A stretch of 64,000 bases of DNA. Origin: Melanocharis versteri. Taxonomy: Eukaryota > Chordata > Aves > Passeriformes > Melanocharitidae. The stretch covers positions 124,001-188,000 of the forward strand of contig VZTG01008555.1 of the NCBI GenBank assembly GCA_013397845.1, in the 5' to 3' direction. The position numbers and the translations under genes are program-made. Below are positions 1 through 12,900 of this stretch, one piece after another; the stretch's first letter is position 1; the number at the start of each line of letters is the position of its first letter. The notes under the pieces were generated by a model. That model worked only from the letters and a program-made list of their open reading frames with translations, searched no databases and had not been told where the DNA came from.

Positions 1-3000
1 TGATGAAGATTACAGCCAGTGCTTATGGTTTGCTCTGGTTTTTCTGCTGTTGTTTTCTATGTGTCTGCAATAAAATCTCTGGTGAAGGATGCTGATTAGC
101 TTTTCTTGAGCTGGATGTGTAATTGCTGCTCAGACGTTGGTCTCCTGAGATCCCCACAGCTTGTAGTTTTGAGATGTGATATGCCAACATGGATTTATCT
201 GGGAAACTTCTGGGAGAGAGGAAGACGTGGAGAAGTATCACTGTGAGAGAGACAGCAGGACTTTGTCCCCAGCAGTACCAGGACCTGTGTAGCTCTGCTT
301 GTTAGAACTCCTTACACCATCTCCTTGCTCCAAACTCCTGGCAGGGATGATGGGCAAAAAGAGCTGCCTGCTGCCATGGAGGGGAGGAACACGTGAAGGA
401 TAATGCTCAGGTTGCTAGATACTACCTAGTGCTTCAAGAAGAAAGGCCAGCTTTGAAAGAGGCCTTGTGCCTGCTGAATATACCGACTGCTTCCAGGGGT
501 TAGGAGTCAAACCCCAGAGCAGAGGTTTTCTGGTGTGTGGGAGTTGAGCCTCTCCTTGACGTGGCAGTGATCCTCACCTGCAGCAGGACACCAGAGGGTT
601 TTTGGCTCAACATGCAGACAAGAGAAAGGCTGGAGATATCCTGCTTGGGCTGGTCCCGGTGTCCAGGGATAGGGAGGGATGTCTGCTTGCAGATAATGGT
701 TTTCTCTGCCCCGTCCTCGCGGCTGCGTCAGTGAAGATGGCCAGGGAGAGTGTTTACAAGTGCGTCCCTGCTGAGCACTGCTCTGTGCCAGCAGCTCAGT
801 CCTCGTGGATGACGTGTTCTCTGGACCTTTGTCATTGCAGCAACTGAAGCTGAGCTGAGCTCACTGCCCTGGTTCTGACCTGGGGTTACCCCCCTTCACC
901 CTCTTCACCACTTTCGAGGCAGCCCATGATGGGATCCTGTTGTTTAAACGCAGGGCAGATGGGAGGCTGCTCCTGTTTGGATCTTTCCTGGTAACATTAA
1001 AGCTCTGGGAGGGATTTTTGGAGCTGGAGAAGAGTCGTTGTTCCTCCATGTCCACCTCCCCAGCTGTTCTGGTTCCTGGGAGAGGGAGCTGTGATGGCAA
1101 AGGGGTGCTGAGGCCTCTGCTCCCATGTCCCAGCAGGACAGGGCTTTGCTGAGCAGCTGCCTGTGTGCCCAGAAACAAGGAGCTTGGCACAGCGGCAGAA
1201 CTTTAGCAGCTGGGGACATGAGGATGTATCTGTCCCATGGCTCGACCAGAGGCTGTGCTGGTGGCTTGGGAAGTGACAACTCGGCAAAGGAGAAGTTCTG
1301 CTCTGGTACCTGCCCTTTTGAGGACTCTGGTAATCTCCCTTCAGAGCAGGAAAAGCTTCCTTGGCACGGGGTAGGGGGAATGTGGCGGAAGGTAAGTCCT
1401 TGCAGCCCTTGGTTTACACCCTTTGGGAAGGGTGTGTCCCACATCAGGTCTCTGCAATGTCACCACATGCTCTGTCTTGTCAGCTCTGAGCCTCCTGTTA
1501 CCCTGCAGAACAGCTCTAATCTGCACCTGGTATGTGGAGGTGGTTTGTCATTATTTCTTGGAAGATATCGCATCTCAAACTTGCCTTCCTCATCATGCCA
1601 AACTCTGCCCCACTTCCCTCTTCTCCCACGTTTATGGCTGGAAGTGGATTTCTCAGCAGTGGAAGGACGATTCCAGCAGAGCTGGGCTGAGCAGATGTTT
1701 CATGGGGTAGTGGGAGTGAACACAACTCACACTGGGTAAAGACAGGACAGGGCTGCAGGGGGTAAACAGAGCACTTTTACAGAAGGCTTCTGTGTTCCAT
1801 CAAAAGTTCCTGGAAAGGTGAAGGCGGGAGCTGGCTTTCACCACCTCTCACTGAAAGAATAAAAAGCTTTAACATTGTGCAGGTCCAGCCTCCTTAGTGG
1901 GGCTGCCCTGTGTTCCTCAGCTGTGCCTGTGTTTAGCCCAAGGCCACTCAGGTGATGTCCTGGTCCTGTGTGACAGGAGATGTTGGTGCTCACAAGATCA
2001 CCAGCCCCTGCTGGAGCCTGCCTGGGAAAAGGCAGGTGGACATCCTGCCATAACATAGGAGGCAAGGAGTGTAAGGCCCATGGAGCAGAGCCCCTGGGGA
2101 GGGACAGGAGGTTTTCTGGACCTGTTGTGCTGCTGCTGTAGGGGAGACCTGGCAGAAGGAGCTCTTGGGTGCTGTTTCATGATGTTCCTTATTCTTATTT
2201 GGATGCATGTTCCCATCTCACTGTCGGTAACTGGGGCAGTTCTCTGGTCACAGGTCTGGTGCGGGTCTCTTGACATTTCCACAGTGGGATTTTGTCACTT
2301 TTCCTCTGCAGGAGCCTTGTGCTGGGTACAGAGGAGGGGTCCCCTCAGGTGTTCAAGGCCATCAGTTTGTCTTCAGCTGTTTGTGTAGTTGCCTTCACCT
2401 CTGTCAACATAATCACAGGTGTTCACTCACTTATTTCTCCCAGTGCCACCTTACCGGGGGTGGCTTGGGGTCAGCAGAAGGCAACTTCCCCATCCCAATG
2501 TGATTAGCTCACCAGTTCATCACCCACAAATTCCTAATTCCTACTTTGCTGCTCAGCATACTGGGTTATTTTTAAGCACTGGGAGAAAAAAAAAATTGGA
2601 AACCCTTTCAAGTCATTATTTTGTATTTTGTGAGTTCACCTCTTATCTCTTGGAATGCATTTGGAATACTTCTGGGATTCACATTAACATATAGATGCCT
2701 TAAACCCAACGAATTTGGCCTGCATTGGGATAAACAAGCTTTTGTGTCTAAATTTGTATGTGGAATTTAGTACATGCTAATGGGCCTTCATCTGTTAATT
2801 GGATGGATCTTTTCCAAGGCCAAACAGAACCTGTTGGAGGAGCGATCACGATGCCAGCTCTGGCCTGAGCTGGGTCCTGCTCCCTTCTGCTCCCTCGCCG
2901 TTCAGGAACCTGCTTGTGCTGAGGAAAGCTGTCCTGTGCACAACCAAAACAGGGTCTGTTGATGTTATTCCTGGTCCTTTGAGAAGATGACTTAGTGGTC

Positions 3001-6000
3001 ACATGTGCTGCTATGAGGTCATTAGGAAGTCTCTCAAATACCCAATTTGAGAAGCAATGATGCTATTGCAGAAGTATGCTCCCTCTGCGATGTGAGACGC
3101 AAAACTCACCCAAGTACTTGAGTTTGCAATAGCTCAGAGTGGGATCTGTTATTGTGCATATTTGGGCTCATTCCAGTAAAAAAAAAAAAAGGACTGTTTT
3201 CTGCTTTGCTTTATCCCTCGATTGATTAGTGGATGTGTACTGTGGGATCAAGTTACATCTCAGAGGGCATCCAGCAGAGAGCCTTTTTCTATGCTGAACT
3301 GCTCAAGTGAGTCTGGCTGCAAGGTCAGCAGTTTTCCAGCAGTGTTTTGTGCCTCCACAGCAATGTCCTTCCCCAGGGAAAGGAGCTCCTCAGATCTGTT
3401 TGTGAGTTGAGCCATTGCTCTTCCCAACACCACAGGGAAATTGGGAGCTTTTTCTAGACCCTTGCTGTTGTTTGTGTGATATGCATCTGCTTTGATGCTT
3501 TTATTGATGCCGCTCCTAGACTCCCTGTTCCTAGATTGTCCAGCATTTCCTGCTGCCACAAACTTCCCTGTGTCTTGCAAAGGGAATTGTTTGGTCCCAC
3601 TTTACCCCAGGGGCCTGTATCCAGCTTGGTTCCCATGTACCATTATGTTCTCAGGGCAGGCATCCTTGTTTTGGGAGGAGAGTGCCTTGGAAGGGCATTA
3701 TCAGAATGAGTAATGCCCTTTTGGAGCAGGCAGAAAGGGATCTGATGTCTTCCCACATCCACCCTACTGCTGGTCATGTCCCAAACCATCTACGAGCCTT
3801 AGGGACTGTCCCATCCATCTGTGCTCATTAACTCACTGATGCATGGAAAAATTACCATGGGGGCAAAAAATAAAATAGTTTTCTATTCACCAGAAATAGT
3901 GGGTTTTGTAGCTGGGATGGGGTAGGGAGGTAGGGAGGAAAATGGGAGCAAGGTGGCATCTGACTGCATCTTGCAGCTCACAGCTGTATTTTCCAGTTGG
4001 GACTTAGTGTGGGCACAGCAGGCTTCATGTCTGCTTCCTTTCTTCCTTTGGGATACCCAAAACACCTGCTGCTTCTGTTGAGGCTTTGCTGTGATTCCTG
4101 CTGGAAGCTGGTGTAGCCTGTGGGGTTCTGCAGGATGGGCTGAATGGCTGCTGTCCCCTCTCTTCACCCTCCTGCTGTAGAGTCTCCGTGAGTCCTGTAC
4201 AACGTTGGCATCACTTCCCACCCCGTCTCTGCTGTCCCAGCCCTGCTCTGCTGGCCCTGGGAGGAGTCCTACCCCTGCCAGGTGTGTGAGTGAGGCATTG
4301 CAGCCCTTCCCTTGCTGAGCAGCTCCCTTGCAGGAGGGCAGGCTGGCACCTGCATTTCCCAGCAGGCAGGGCCAGCACATTCCTTCTGCTCTGGGCTCCC
4401 TGTGCTGCCGTGGTTCCTGCTGGGGCTGTATCCCAGTGCCCTCAGATGTTCCTCTCCAACCCCAGTGCCCTTGTCACCCAGGTGAGCGTGGCCCCATCCT
4501 GCTGTGCCCTCCAGGGCTCTCCAGTGGCCAGGGAAGCAGAGCCCACGTGGGCAGGGATGGCAGTGGGGGCTGGGGCTGGAAGGGCTTTGCAGGGCTGTGC
4601 AGCCCAAGAGTGGTTTTGTAGCCCCTGTGGTGGGTTCGGGTGGTCTCACAGAGTGCCACAACCTGCTGGCCCTGTGCCCAGCCCCGTGTGTCCTGCTGCA
4701 GTCCTGCTTGTCCTGTCACCATGGAGCTACCTGCCCATGACATTCCCACTGTCACCCTTGGTAATTATCTTCCTTGAAGTGCCACAGCCTGCTTTGAGTT
4801 CTGCATTTTCCCCTCAATTTCTGTATTTTTAGAGAAAAGGTACTGAATGTGATGTGCTGTTTTCAGACAGCTGCATTGGTGACCTCCACTGCTGTGGGGC
4901 CCTGACCTGAGGAAAGCAATGGGGCGAGCTGTTGTGATGAACACGCAGGGAGCCCTGGTGTCACAGCTGGGCTCTCCCTCTTCCAGGAAAGACTTTGGAA
5001 GCAGAAGTCGAAATGTCTGAGAAGTGCCCAGGGTTACAATAATTCTGTTGGCTGGACTTGCTAATAAATGACTAGCTCTGTCTCTGCTGGTTACCTTTCC
5101 CCGTGGACGGCACAGGCTGGGGAAGGATGAAGGTGAGGAGCGGTGATGCTCCTGCGGGATCCTCCCGGCCAGCGCAGGCAGCTGCGTTAAGCCAGAAGGT
5201 GCAGGCTGGCTCTGCGGTGCCTGGCCTGCCCCTGGGACTACACGGGCCCTGCTTCCTGAGCAGGAGAGCTGCTTTATGTTGTGGTTTTACTAAATGAATT
5301 CAAAGCTTGGCCTTCCTCCAGGCAAAGTCTGGGCCAGGTGCCAGCGGAGCAGCCCCCAGGGAGAGCACTGGAGCAAGGAGGGGCCAACAGCAGGGAAGAG
5401 CAGAGGAATCCAAGAAGGCAGATTTGCCTAGAAAACAGCTCTCTTTCCATCTGCTGGGTCAGGAGTTGCTATAGGAACTGGGATGATAGAGGCAGGGCCA
5501 TCTCCTGGGCCTGTCTGTGTGTGTGGAGGGAGGGAGGAGGGAGGAGTTACTCAAGTTTGAACATATCATGTGTGTGCTGGTGGAAAGTTGCAAGGAATGT
5601 CGAAACTACAGCCTGGCTCAACCTGTGGAGTTCCAGAGAGACATGGCAGTTGTTCCCTGTGCTCAGCAGGCCCTGGCAGAGGCAGGTAGGATCCTTCCAG
5701 CTTAACTTGGCTCTCAGCTTGGGATCCACTCTCCCCCTTCTCTCCCCTCGTGTTCCTGTCCTTGGATGAAGCCTTTGGAGGCTTGCTGGGAGTGGTGGAG
5801 GGGGTTTGTGGAGGTGGCGGTGCTGGGAGGCGAAGGCTTTTCTGCCTGGGCTGGCAGGGAGAGGGTGGCTCTTCGCACCCTGTTTTCCCTCCCGCAGTTC
5901 CGGGAGGGTTCAGAAATCGTGGGGATTCCCTCAGGGGTGTGTGCCTGGGCACCTCCGGGACCTGCAGGGTGCCCTATGGGCACAAGCGTGACGCTGGCTG

Positions 6001-9000
6001 GGGGCTCTGGACAGAAGTGGTTCCTGGGGCTCTCTCGTGTGCAGTGTTTGAGCTCTGAGGTGCTGCTGAGATGTGCCAGGGCTGAGGCTGGGACCGATGT
6101 GCAAAAACTGGAGCTGGCAGAGAGTGCCTGTGGACAGTGGAAAGTGGGGGAATGTGGTCCTGAGCCCCAGCAGCTCCTGCCCCACACGAGTTCTGTGCGT
6201 GTGCATTCCTGTGTTCACTCACCTCTTCCCCCGAGGAGAGGCAGACCCTGTCCCCTCCTGAAGCACCTCCTGCAGTTTTGGTCACTGTTAAACTTTCTCA
6301 GGCTCCCATTTATCCTGAAACATGGGAGATGAATGTGCAGGAAGGTGCTCTTGAGAATCCTCGTTTTTAGGGTTAGCCATGGGGCTCTCTGGTAGCAGCC
6401 CCTCCAGATAAAATCTGATTTATTTCCTCAGTAAACCCATTTTTTCGGGTGCTGAGAACTTTCCAAAATAGCTGTGTTTCCACCAAGAGTGTTCCAGGCT
6501 CGCTCACTGCTCCACAGGTATTTCTTTAATAGGTTTGGCTGAAATTTCATCTGCTCTTTTTGTGTCACAGAGGATAATCTCTTTAAAAAAAAAAAAAAAA
6601 AAAGGTGGGTTGTGTTGTTTCTCTTTTTGAGAAGCTGCACAATAAGCTGCTGAAAACTGAAATGTGATCTCTATCCACAGAGGCAGAGCTTGCCAAACTG
6701 GCTGGGATCACAGCCCACCTATTCAGGCACCCATCTTATCACAGGCACAGGAAAGCCCCGGAGCCTGAGTGCAGCCAGCTGTGGAATAACCTGCCCGTGT
6801 AGGAGATAACTTTCTGGTCACATTAATTACTGGTTTGCTTATGCCTGGCTAGAGGAAAATTTATCTCCAGTGTGCTCTCTTTCACTCTGCTAATGGAATC
6901 GCAGATGTTCTTATTATGGAGATCTACTTCCAATATTTTATTGAATTACTCCCACATTGCTCTGTGGCAATATGTCCCAGAGGGTCAATGCACATGGTAT
7001 GCTGTGGAATTTCATTTCCTCAGTTTTAATTTGTTGTTTTTTAATTTCAGTTCGTTTTCAATATGGAAAAGAGGTAAATGGGGTCCTTTTTTTTTCTGGT
7101 TTAGGCATCACTGTTCTACATGTTTCTTTTTTCCCCTCTCATCTCTCCTGTTTCTCTTGCCTTTGCCTCAAACAATACCAGGATTTTCCTACTGCTACCT
7201 GCCTTATGTGTAATTGCTGAATCTTATTACATCTCTGTGGGCTTCTGTTTTTTGTTCTGGATTGAGAAAATTTAATCAGAGTTGGTCATTCTGCCTTGCC
7301 CAAGCTGCGAAATGCTGCTTGAGCTTTTCCTGTGTTCTTGGCTTCTCCTTTGTTTATAAGCAGAGCATTTGCTTTGATTGCTTGAAATACATTGTGGTAA
7401 GCAAAGATCCTCTCTGAGCTGTCTCTAGTCATGGTAGGTATTTTGCTGGAATGTTTAATTAATGGCAACTTCATCTCTGTACTTGGGAAGTTAAATTTTA
7501 TCTTGCAGAGCTGTACTAGTAAATAGTAAACGCGGTGGAACATGGTTGGACCTGCCTGGAAATCCTCGCTGGAGTCTCCAGGCTTGGTGCTGTGTTTTCA
7601 GGTGATGTGTGAGTGTTGCCACTCACTGCTCCCATCTCTGCCAGGCACTTCATAAATTAAGCTTTAAAACCACTTTGGGTCGTAAACAAAGTTTGCTCAA
7701 GCCAAATGCAACAGCTGTGTGTACCCAGACTTGGCTGCCTTGGCTGGAGGTTGTGCTCAGCCTCTGGAGAAACGGTACCCACTGAGGTCACAGCCTGTAT
7801 TGTCCCCTCTGGCTCCTGGGGTGCTGTGGGAGGGCTGGAGCACTTCCCACTCACTGCATTTTGGCATTTGGAGTTATTGCAATCTGTGGAATGCAGTGAG
7901 GGACGATAAGTTATGCTTCTTTCTGATATTGGAAAAGCTTCTTCAAGTCTGGTATCTTCCTGTGGCTGTAGGGCACGGCTCTTCATTTTTGTTAACATTT
8001 TTTGGTGACCCTGGAGCAGAGCCCATAGTGCTCCTCCAGCAAAGGGCAGGGGCTCTGTGCCAGCCACAGGTGCTCTGAGTTTTATTTTTACAAATATGAA
8101 GAGAAATTGCAAAACTCATAAAACGTAGCTTTCTATAATATCAGCATTTGTGGTGGTTTGATGGAGACTAGATGGGCGGCTCAATTAGTAGATGTTCCAA
8201 AATCCTGTTTCTTGTTTGATTTTCACTGAACTGTCTCTTGGAGATTGGCTTCCACCCTTGCAAAAGTCAGCAGTGCAGCTCTATGCAACGGTTTACTTCT
8301 CTTCTGGTTTTGCAAAGAGTTTCCCCAGTAATCATGTTTTAGCTTTTAAATAGGCTCAACTCTGAGCAATTTGCAAAACAAAGGTTGTCGATAAGGACCT
8401 GTTGCTGTAAAGTCGGTATTTTTGAAGGTAGGCTGTTGATAAGGAAAGCTAAAGATAACTGAAAAAGCACAGCAAGTGTATCATGGGGGAGTGAGAAATA
8501 TTTTAATATCGGTATAACAAAATAAATTTCATCAGCGGTGCTTATATGGTTGGGGAAGGTTAAACCCAACTGATTGCTGATAACAATGCAGAGAAGTAAA
8601 ACATCTCTTTCCCGTTTTTGTGGAGAAGCTGGATAATACTCTCTCGGAATATCTCCTGTTGCACTGGTAACCAGGGAGCGTGTTAAACCCAAGATAACAT
8701 TTCAAAGTCTTTTGAAACTTGAGCAATGCTGGAACCTGTTTGTTTAAAACAAATTGGCAAAGCAGCTTTCTGAATCCTGGTTGCCAATTTGTAATAAATC
8801 TGGGAAGACCAAAGGAGTTCCAGAAGTTTGGGAAAACATAAATGTTGTAGCAGTGTTTTAAAATGGAGAAGGGAGCAGGTAACCAGCGGGCAGTGGAGAC
8901 CAACCTCTGTCACATTAAAGAAGGAGCACGCTCAGAGATCTCTGTGCTCTGGTGGAAAGCAGATCATGTCCAAAAAAATCTTCCAGTTGTGGCTTTGAGA

Positions 9001-9599
9001 TTCCTGTACTGGTTGCCAAAAGGAGCTGCATTGACATCATGTACCTGGATGCTGAGGGATCCAACCCTGCTGTCGACCAAAGGCTGCTGCTCCCAGGAGG
9101 CAGAAGAGGCTTTGCTTTGGCAGCAGGAGTCTGTTGGATCCCCTGGGCAGGGACTGACCCCTGGCATGTCCTTCATGCTTTCCAGGATGCCCCAGCACTG
9201 CTGGCGGGCTCTGAGCTGAGGAACACCCACCTGAGCAGTTGTGGTGGGCTCTGATCCCTGTCCCCAGCCCCTGCCCTTGCCCCGTGCCAGGGTGGCAGAG
9301 TCTCAGTCTCCCTGTCGCTGGTCAGCACCGTGTTGAAGAAGCTGATTTAGAAAGTGCCACCCGATACCCCTCAAAAATAGTTCCCAGTGGGAATGTGATC
9401 CCTGCGCTCCGTAAGCAGAGGGCTGAGGAGCAGTGCTCCTGCCACGCTCTGACATCAGAGTGGGACAAACTCAGTTATTCCCCAGTGTCCCTGTGAACAA
9501 GCCAGTGGGAGTCATGGCAAAATCTGACCAGAGCTGTCCCACTGCCTGGAGAGAGCCTCTGTCTCACCAGGGAGAAACTTGGGAGAAAAGATTAAATAA
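1..9599. other. Non-coding stretch, no gene recognised
   Basis: No open frame here resembles a known protein or shows a convincing run of acceptor, coding sequence and donor. Open frames are short and appear in all frames. There is a pure A run at about 6583-6603 and another at about 3180-3192. Because the first coding exon of the downstream receptor gene begins with a splice acceptor, part of this stretch may be its 5' non-coding exon(s) and first intron. I cannot place the promoter. Confidence 0.5.
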
Positions 9600-9764
9600 A
9601 TTAATGCTGAAACTTGGCTTCCCATAGCAGGCTGATGGAGCCAGGGTGGTTTAGCTGGGACAAGAGGAGGCTCTGGAATATCCAAGAGCAGATTATCAAG
9701 GAGGTGCATAGCAGGAGGACTGACAGTGATTGTCAGATGAAATAACAGGAGTTTCTGCCTTGGG

Positions 9765-9985
9765 ATAAAGAGGGATAAAGTTTTCCTTCTTCAGACAGCT
9801 GAGCAGTGGGAGAGGTTGTCCAGAGAGGTGGGGGGAGCCTCCATCCTTGGCTTTTAAGACACAGCTGGACAAAGCCCTGCACAGGCTGCTCTGAAATTGG
9901 TGCTAACCCTGCTTGGAGCAGGAGGTGGGATTAGATGCTCTCCTGGGGATCTCCTCCAGCCCAAATAATTCTGCGACTCAGGAAC
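9765..9985 (+). repeat. CR1 LINE 3'-end fragment, old
   Basis: Diverged CR1 sense sequence. It shows the segment that follows 'wins/losses at the contraction' in typical CR1 tails (GAGAGGTTGTCCAGAGAGGTGG), then GGATTAGATGCTCTCC and a degraded terminus CCCAAATAATTCTGCGACTC, equivalent to the usual CCAAATGATTCTGTGATTC. The extent at the 5' side is uncertain and could reach about 9620. Confidence 0.55.
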
Positions 9986-12900
9986 CTGATCTCCTTCTGA
10001 GTGCAAGTTTGAGCACAGTTAAGTAAAAGGTTATGGTGGAGCCCCCTGAGAACGGGGAGGGAGGAAGGTGGTTTAGATTGAGTGCTCTTAATACCCCATC
10101 TGTCATCTCTGTGGTTAACATGTCGTGGGGATGGTTGCTATGTGAGACTTTGCAGTGGAAGATTGTAGGCCTTGAGAGGACTGTTGCTGACTTGTAGTTG
10201 ATGTATTTTAAGGATTGTTAAAAAAAAAGAAAAAAGGAGCTGGAGAGAGATGCCAGTGTTAAGGAACAGTGAAAATGTCCGTGTGCTGGGTGCTCTTTGG
10301 GCCTGTCAGGGTGGGAAGGAAGCTCTGGAAAGGGACAGTAAGGGACACTGCTACTTGGGCAGGGAGAAGGGAGGTGCTTGGAACTGCTGGTTTGTGCACA
10401 ATCTTGTTTTCCCTCCACTTCTGTCCTACAGAAACAGTGGCACTGGAGCCTGGAGTGGGAAACTGGGAACTGGAGCCTCTGCAGTTGAGGGATGTGTATT
10501 TTGCAGGGTGTGCTGGAGGCTCCCCTGCCCCTGCTGTGAGTGGGGGGTTCCTGGGGAATGGCCATGTCCTGAGCAGGGGCCTGGCAGGTCTGGCTGGGTC
10601 GTGGGAAGTGCTTCCAGGTTCCTTGGTTGAGATGAGCACAGAATTCCCATGCCCTGGGTTGGTGGGGAAGCTTTGGTTTTGATTTAGCTGAGCTAAACCC
10701 CACCATTGTAGTGCAGTGAATTTGCATTTCCTTATCTCTGGCTTTGTCTTTCTAATGGTTTCTAATTTTGGCCTTGTTACTTGGATGGATTAAATTACAT
10801 TTAATGCATGTTCATTTATCCCCAAGTCTGGTTTTGTGACAGAAGTGTTCTGGGCAGTTTCACAAACTGAGGACACCCCACACCCATAGGACTGGCTGAC
10901 AGGCAGTGGGGAAAAGCTGGAGGATTTTTTGGTCTTGTGCAGAAACACCAGCACCTCTCTGGGCTGTAGGTGAGGCACTGCCTCATGTTTGAGTCCAGGG
11001 GCTGAAGCTCCTCCCAGTGTTAAATGCTATGGTGTGGGTGCCTGGAATGCTGTTTTTCTCCTAAAACCTAGCAGGAGTGAGGTGTCACTTCCTTCATAAC
11101 CCCATTGAGGTATTTGGCTACAACACAGAAAACAAGGCTCAAACCCTCCTCAGCCTCAGGGCAGGCCTATCCCCACCTCTCAAGAGGGTGACTTCAAAGT
11201 ACACCCAGAGCTCCATTCTTTCTTCTGCCCCTGCCTCAGACCCAGCTCTCTGATGTCCCTGTGCCCTCCCCAAGTGCCACTCCTGAATGTTGTCCTTTTA
11301 GTCCCACATTCGTGTCTCTTGTGACAGGTCTCCTAATGCCGCCTCAAAGATGATACTGGAGCCTATTCCTGTCTCAATTTCCCTGTTCCTGTGATTTACT
11401 TGTCACATGTATCTTGATTAACCCAACCCTTTCACCTAAAATGTGTTTGCTTTTATCTGTCCAGCCTTGTTGCTGCTCTGGGCATCACTTTGTGGTGTCA
11501 CTATTTCTGCCCAATGTCCCCCACCGTGTTCCTAACATTGCAATGAGTTTTTCTTCTTTCTGACCATCCCTGTTGGTGCCTAAATCCAAAATCTCCTGTT
11601 GCAGCCTTGCACTTCAGGCCAGGATCTTGCTGGCCCTGCCCAGCTCCCCTGTTATTCTGGCATGATGATTTTTGGTGTCACTGTTGGCAGTTAGTTTGTC
11701 CAGGTGCCACCCACGTGTCGTGTAGAGACCTCTCCATTGCTGCCAGGTTGACTGAATCCAGGGAGAGAGAGACCACTCTGAGTTCACCTGAGGGGAAATT
11801 TGTTGCCTTCTTTTCAAAGGGCTCCTGCTCAAGCAGCGTGGCTTGGTCCATCCTTCACCCTCCAGCAGCTCTGCTGGAATGGGTGGCCATGTTCTCTGGC
11901 CAGCAGCCCTGCTCTGTTTTTGCAGACTTGTGCCAGTATTTGAATTGTAAACTAAGCAGAACATTTTAAGAAGTGATCAGAATTCTTTCTGCTAAGCGTT
12001 TTCATCACCAAATTCTGTTTGGTCCAGGTCGGAGCTGCGTGGGCTGCGTGTACTCCAGGGGAAGACTGCTGGGGCTGGGGTCTCTCAGATTAACTCTGAG
12101 GCAGAGAAAAATGCTCTATCGTTGTTTTGGAGAAAGAAAAATGGAAATCACACTTCCCAGCCTTTTATTTCTTCAAGCATCAGATATTGCCCCAATTATT
12201 AGCTTTGCTGCTTCCCCCTGGAGTTCCTTTAGGAATGCTAGGAGATGCCTTCCAGTCCTCCTAATTGTTCCTGGACCTCTTCTGAGGATGCTTTGATTCA
12301 GGTCAGCTCCTCCTGTTGTACACAGAGCTCTGTATGTGATACACTCTGTGTCTTGCCCACAACTGTGGAGTTTCTTGGCGCAGCTCTGGGCATCTGGAAT
12401 GGGATTCCTGCAGCAAACCCTCAGGTCCCACTCCGGGATAATGGTCTGCAAAGGAACCAGTTAAAACAAATGCCTGTTTCAGCTGGGATCTAGAGAGGCT
12501 TGCAAACATGCCAGACCTCCGTAATGGATCTCTGGAGGGAGAACAGTACGTGGAGGAGCTCCAAGTCCCACCTTCTTCATGCACATCACTGAAGAATAGC
12601 TCCCTCCTGTGCTCGCTGAGCCTTTGCAGTGCCGGGGACAGCGCTGGGTCACAGCCAGCTGCTTCTCTGTGGAGGCATGGACTGGCTTTTCAGGCATGGG
12701 ATCTGCTGGGTTTATTGGGGGAAAGTGCCCTCTTTTGCATTTCTTGGTGAGTTTTTCAACAAGTAGATTTTTTTTTCCACTCTCCCAATGATTGTAACAG
12801 GATTGTATTCTCCAGCAGCCAGCTGTTAGCAATTAGCAACTTGATCCAGTCGGGCCTGGGAACAGAATTTAACACTTTCTTGCCTCTCAGAGGATGTTGC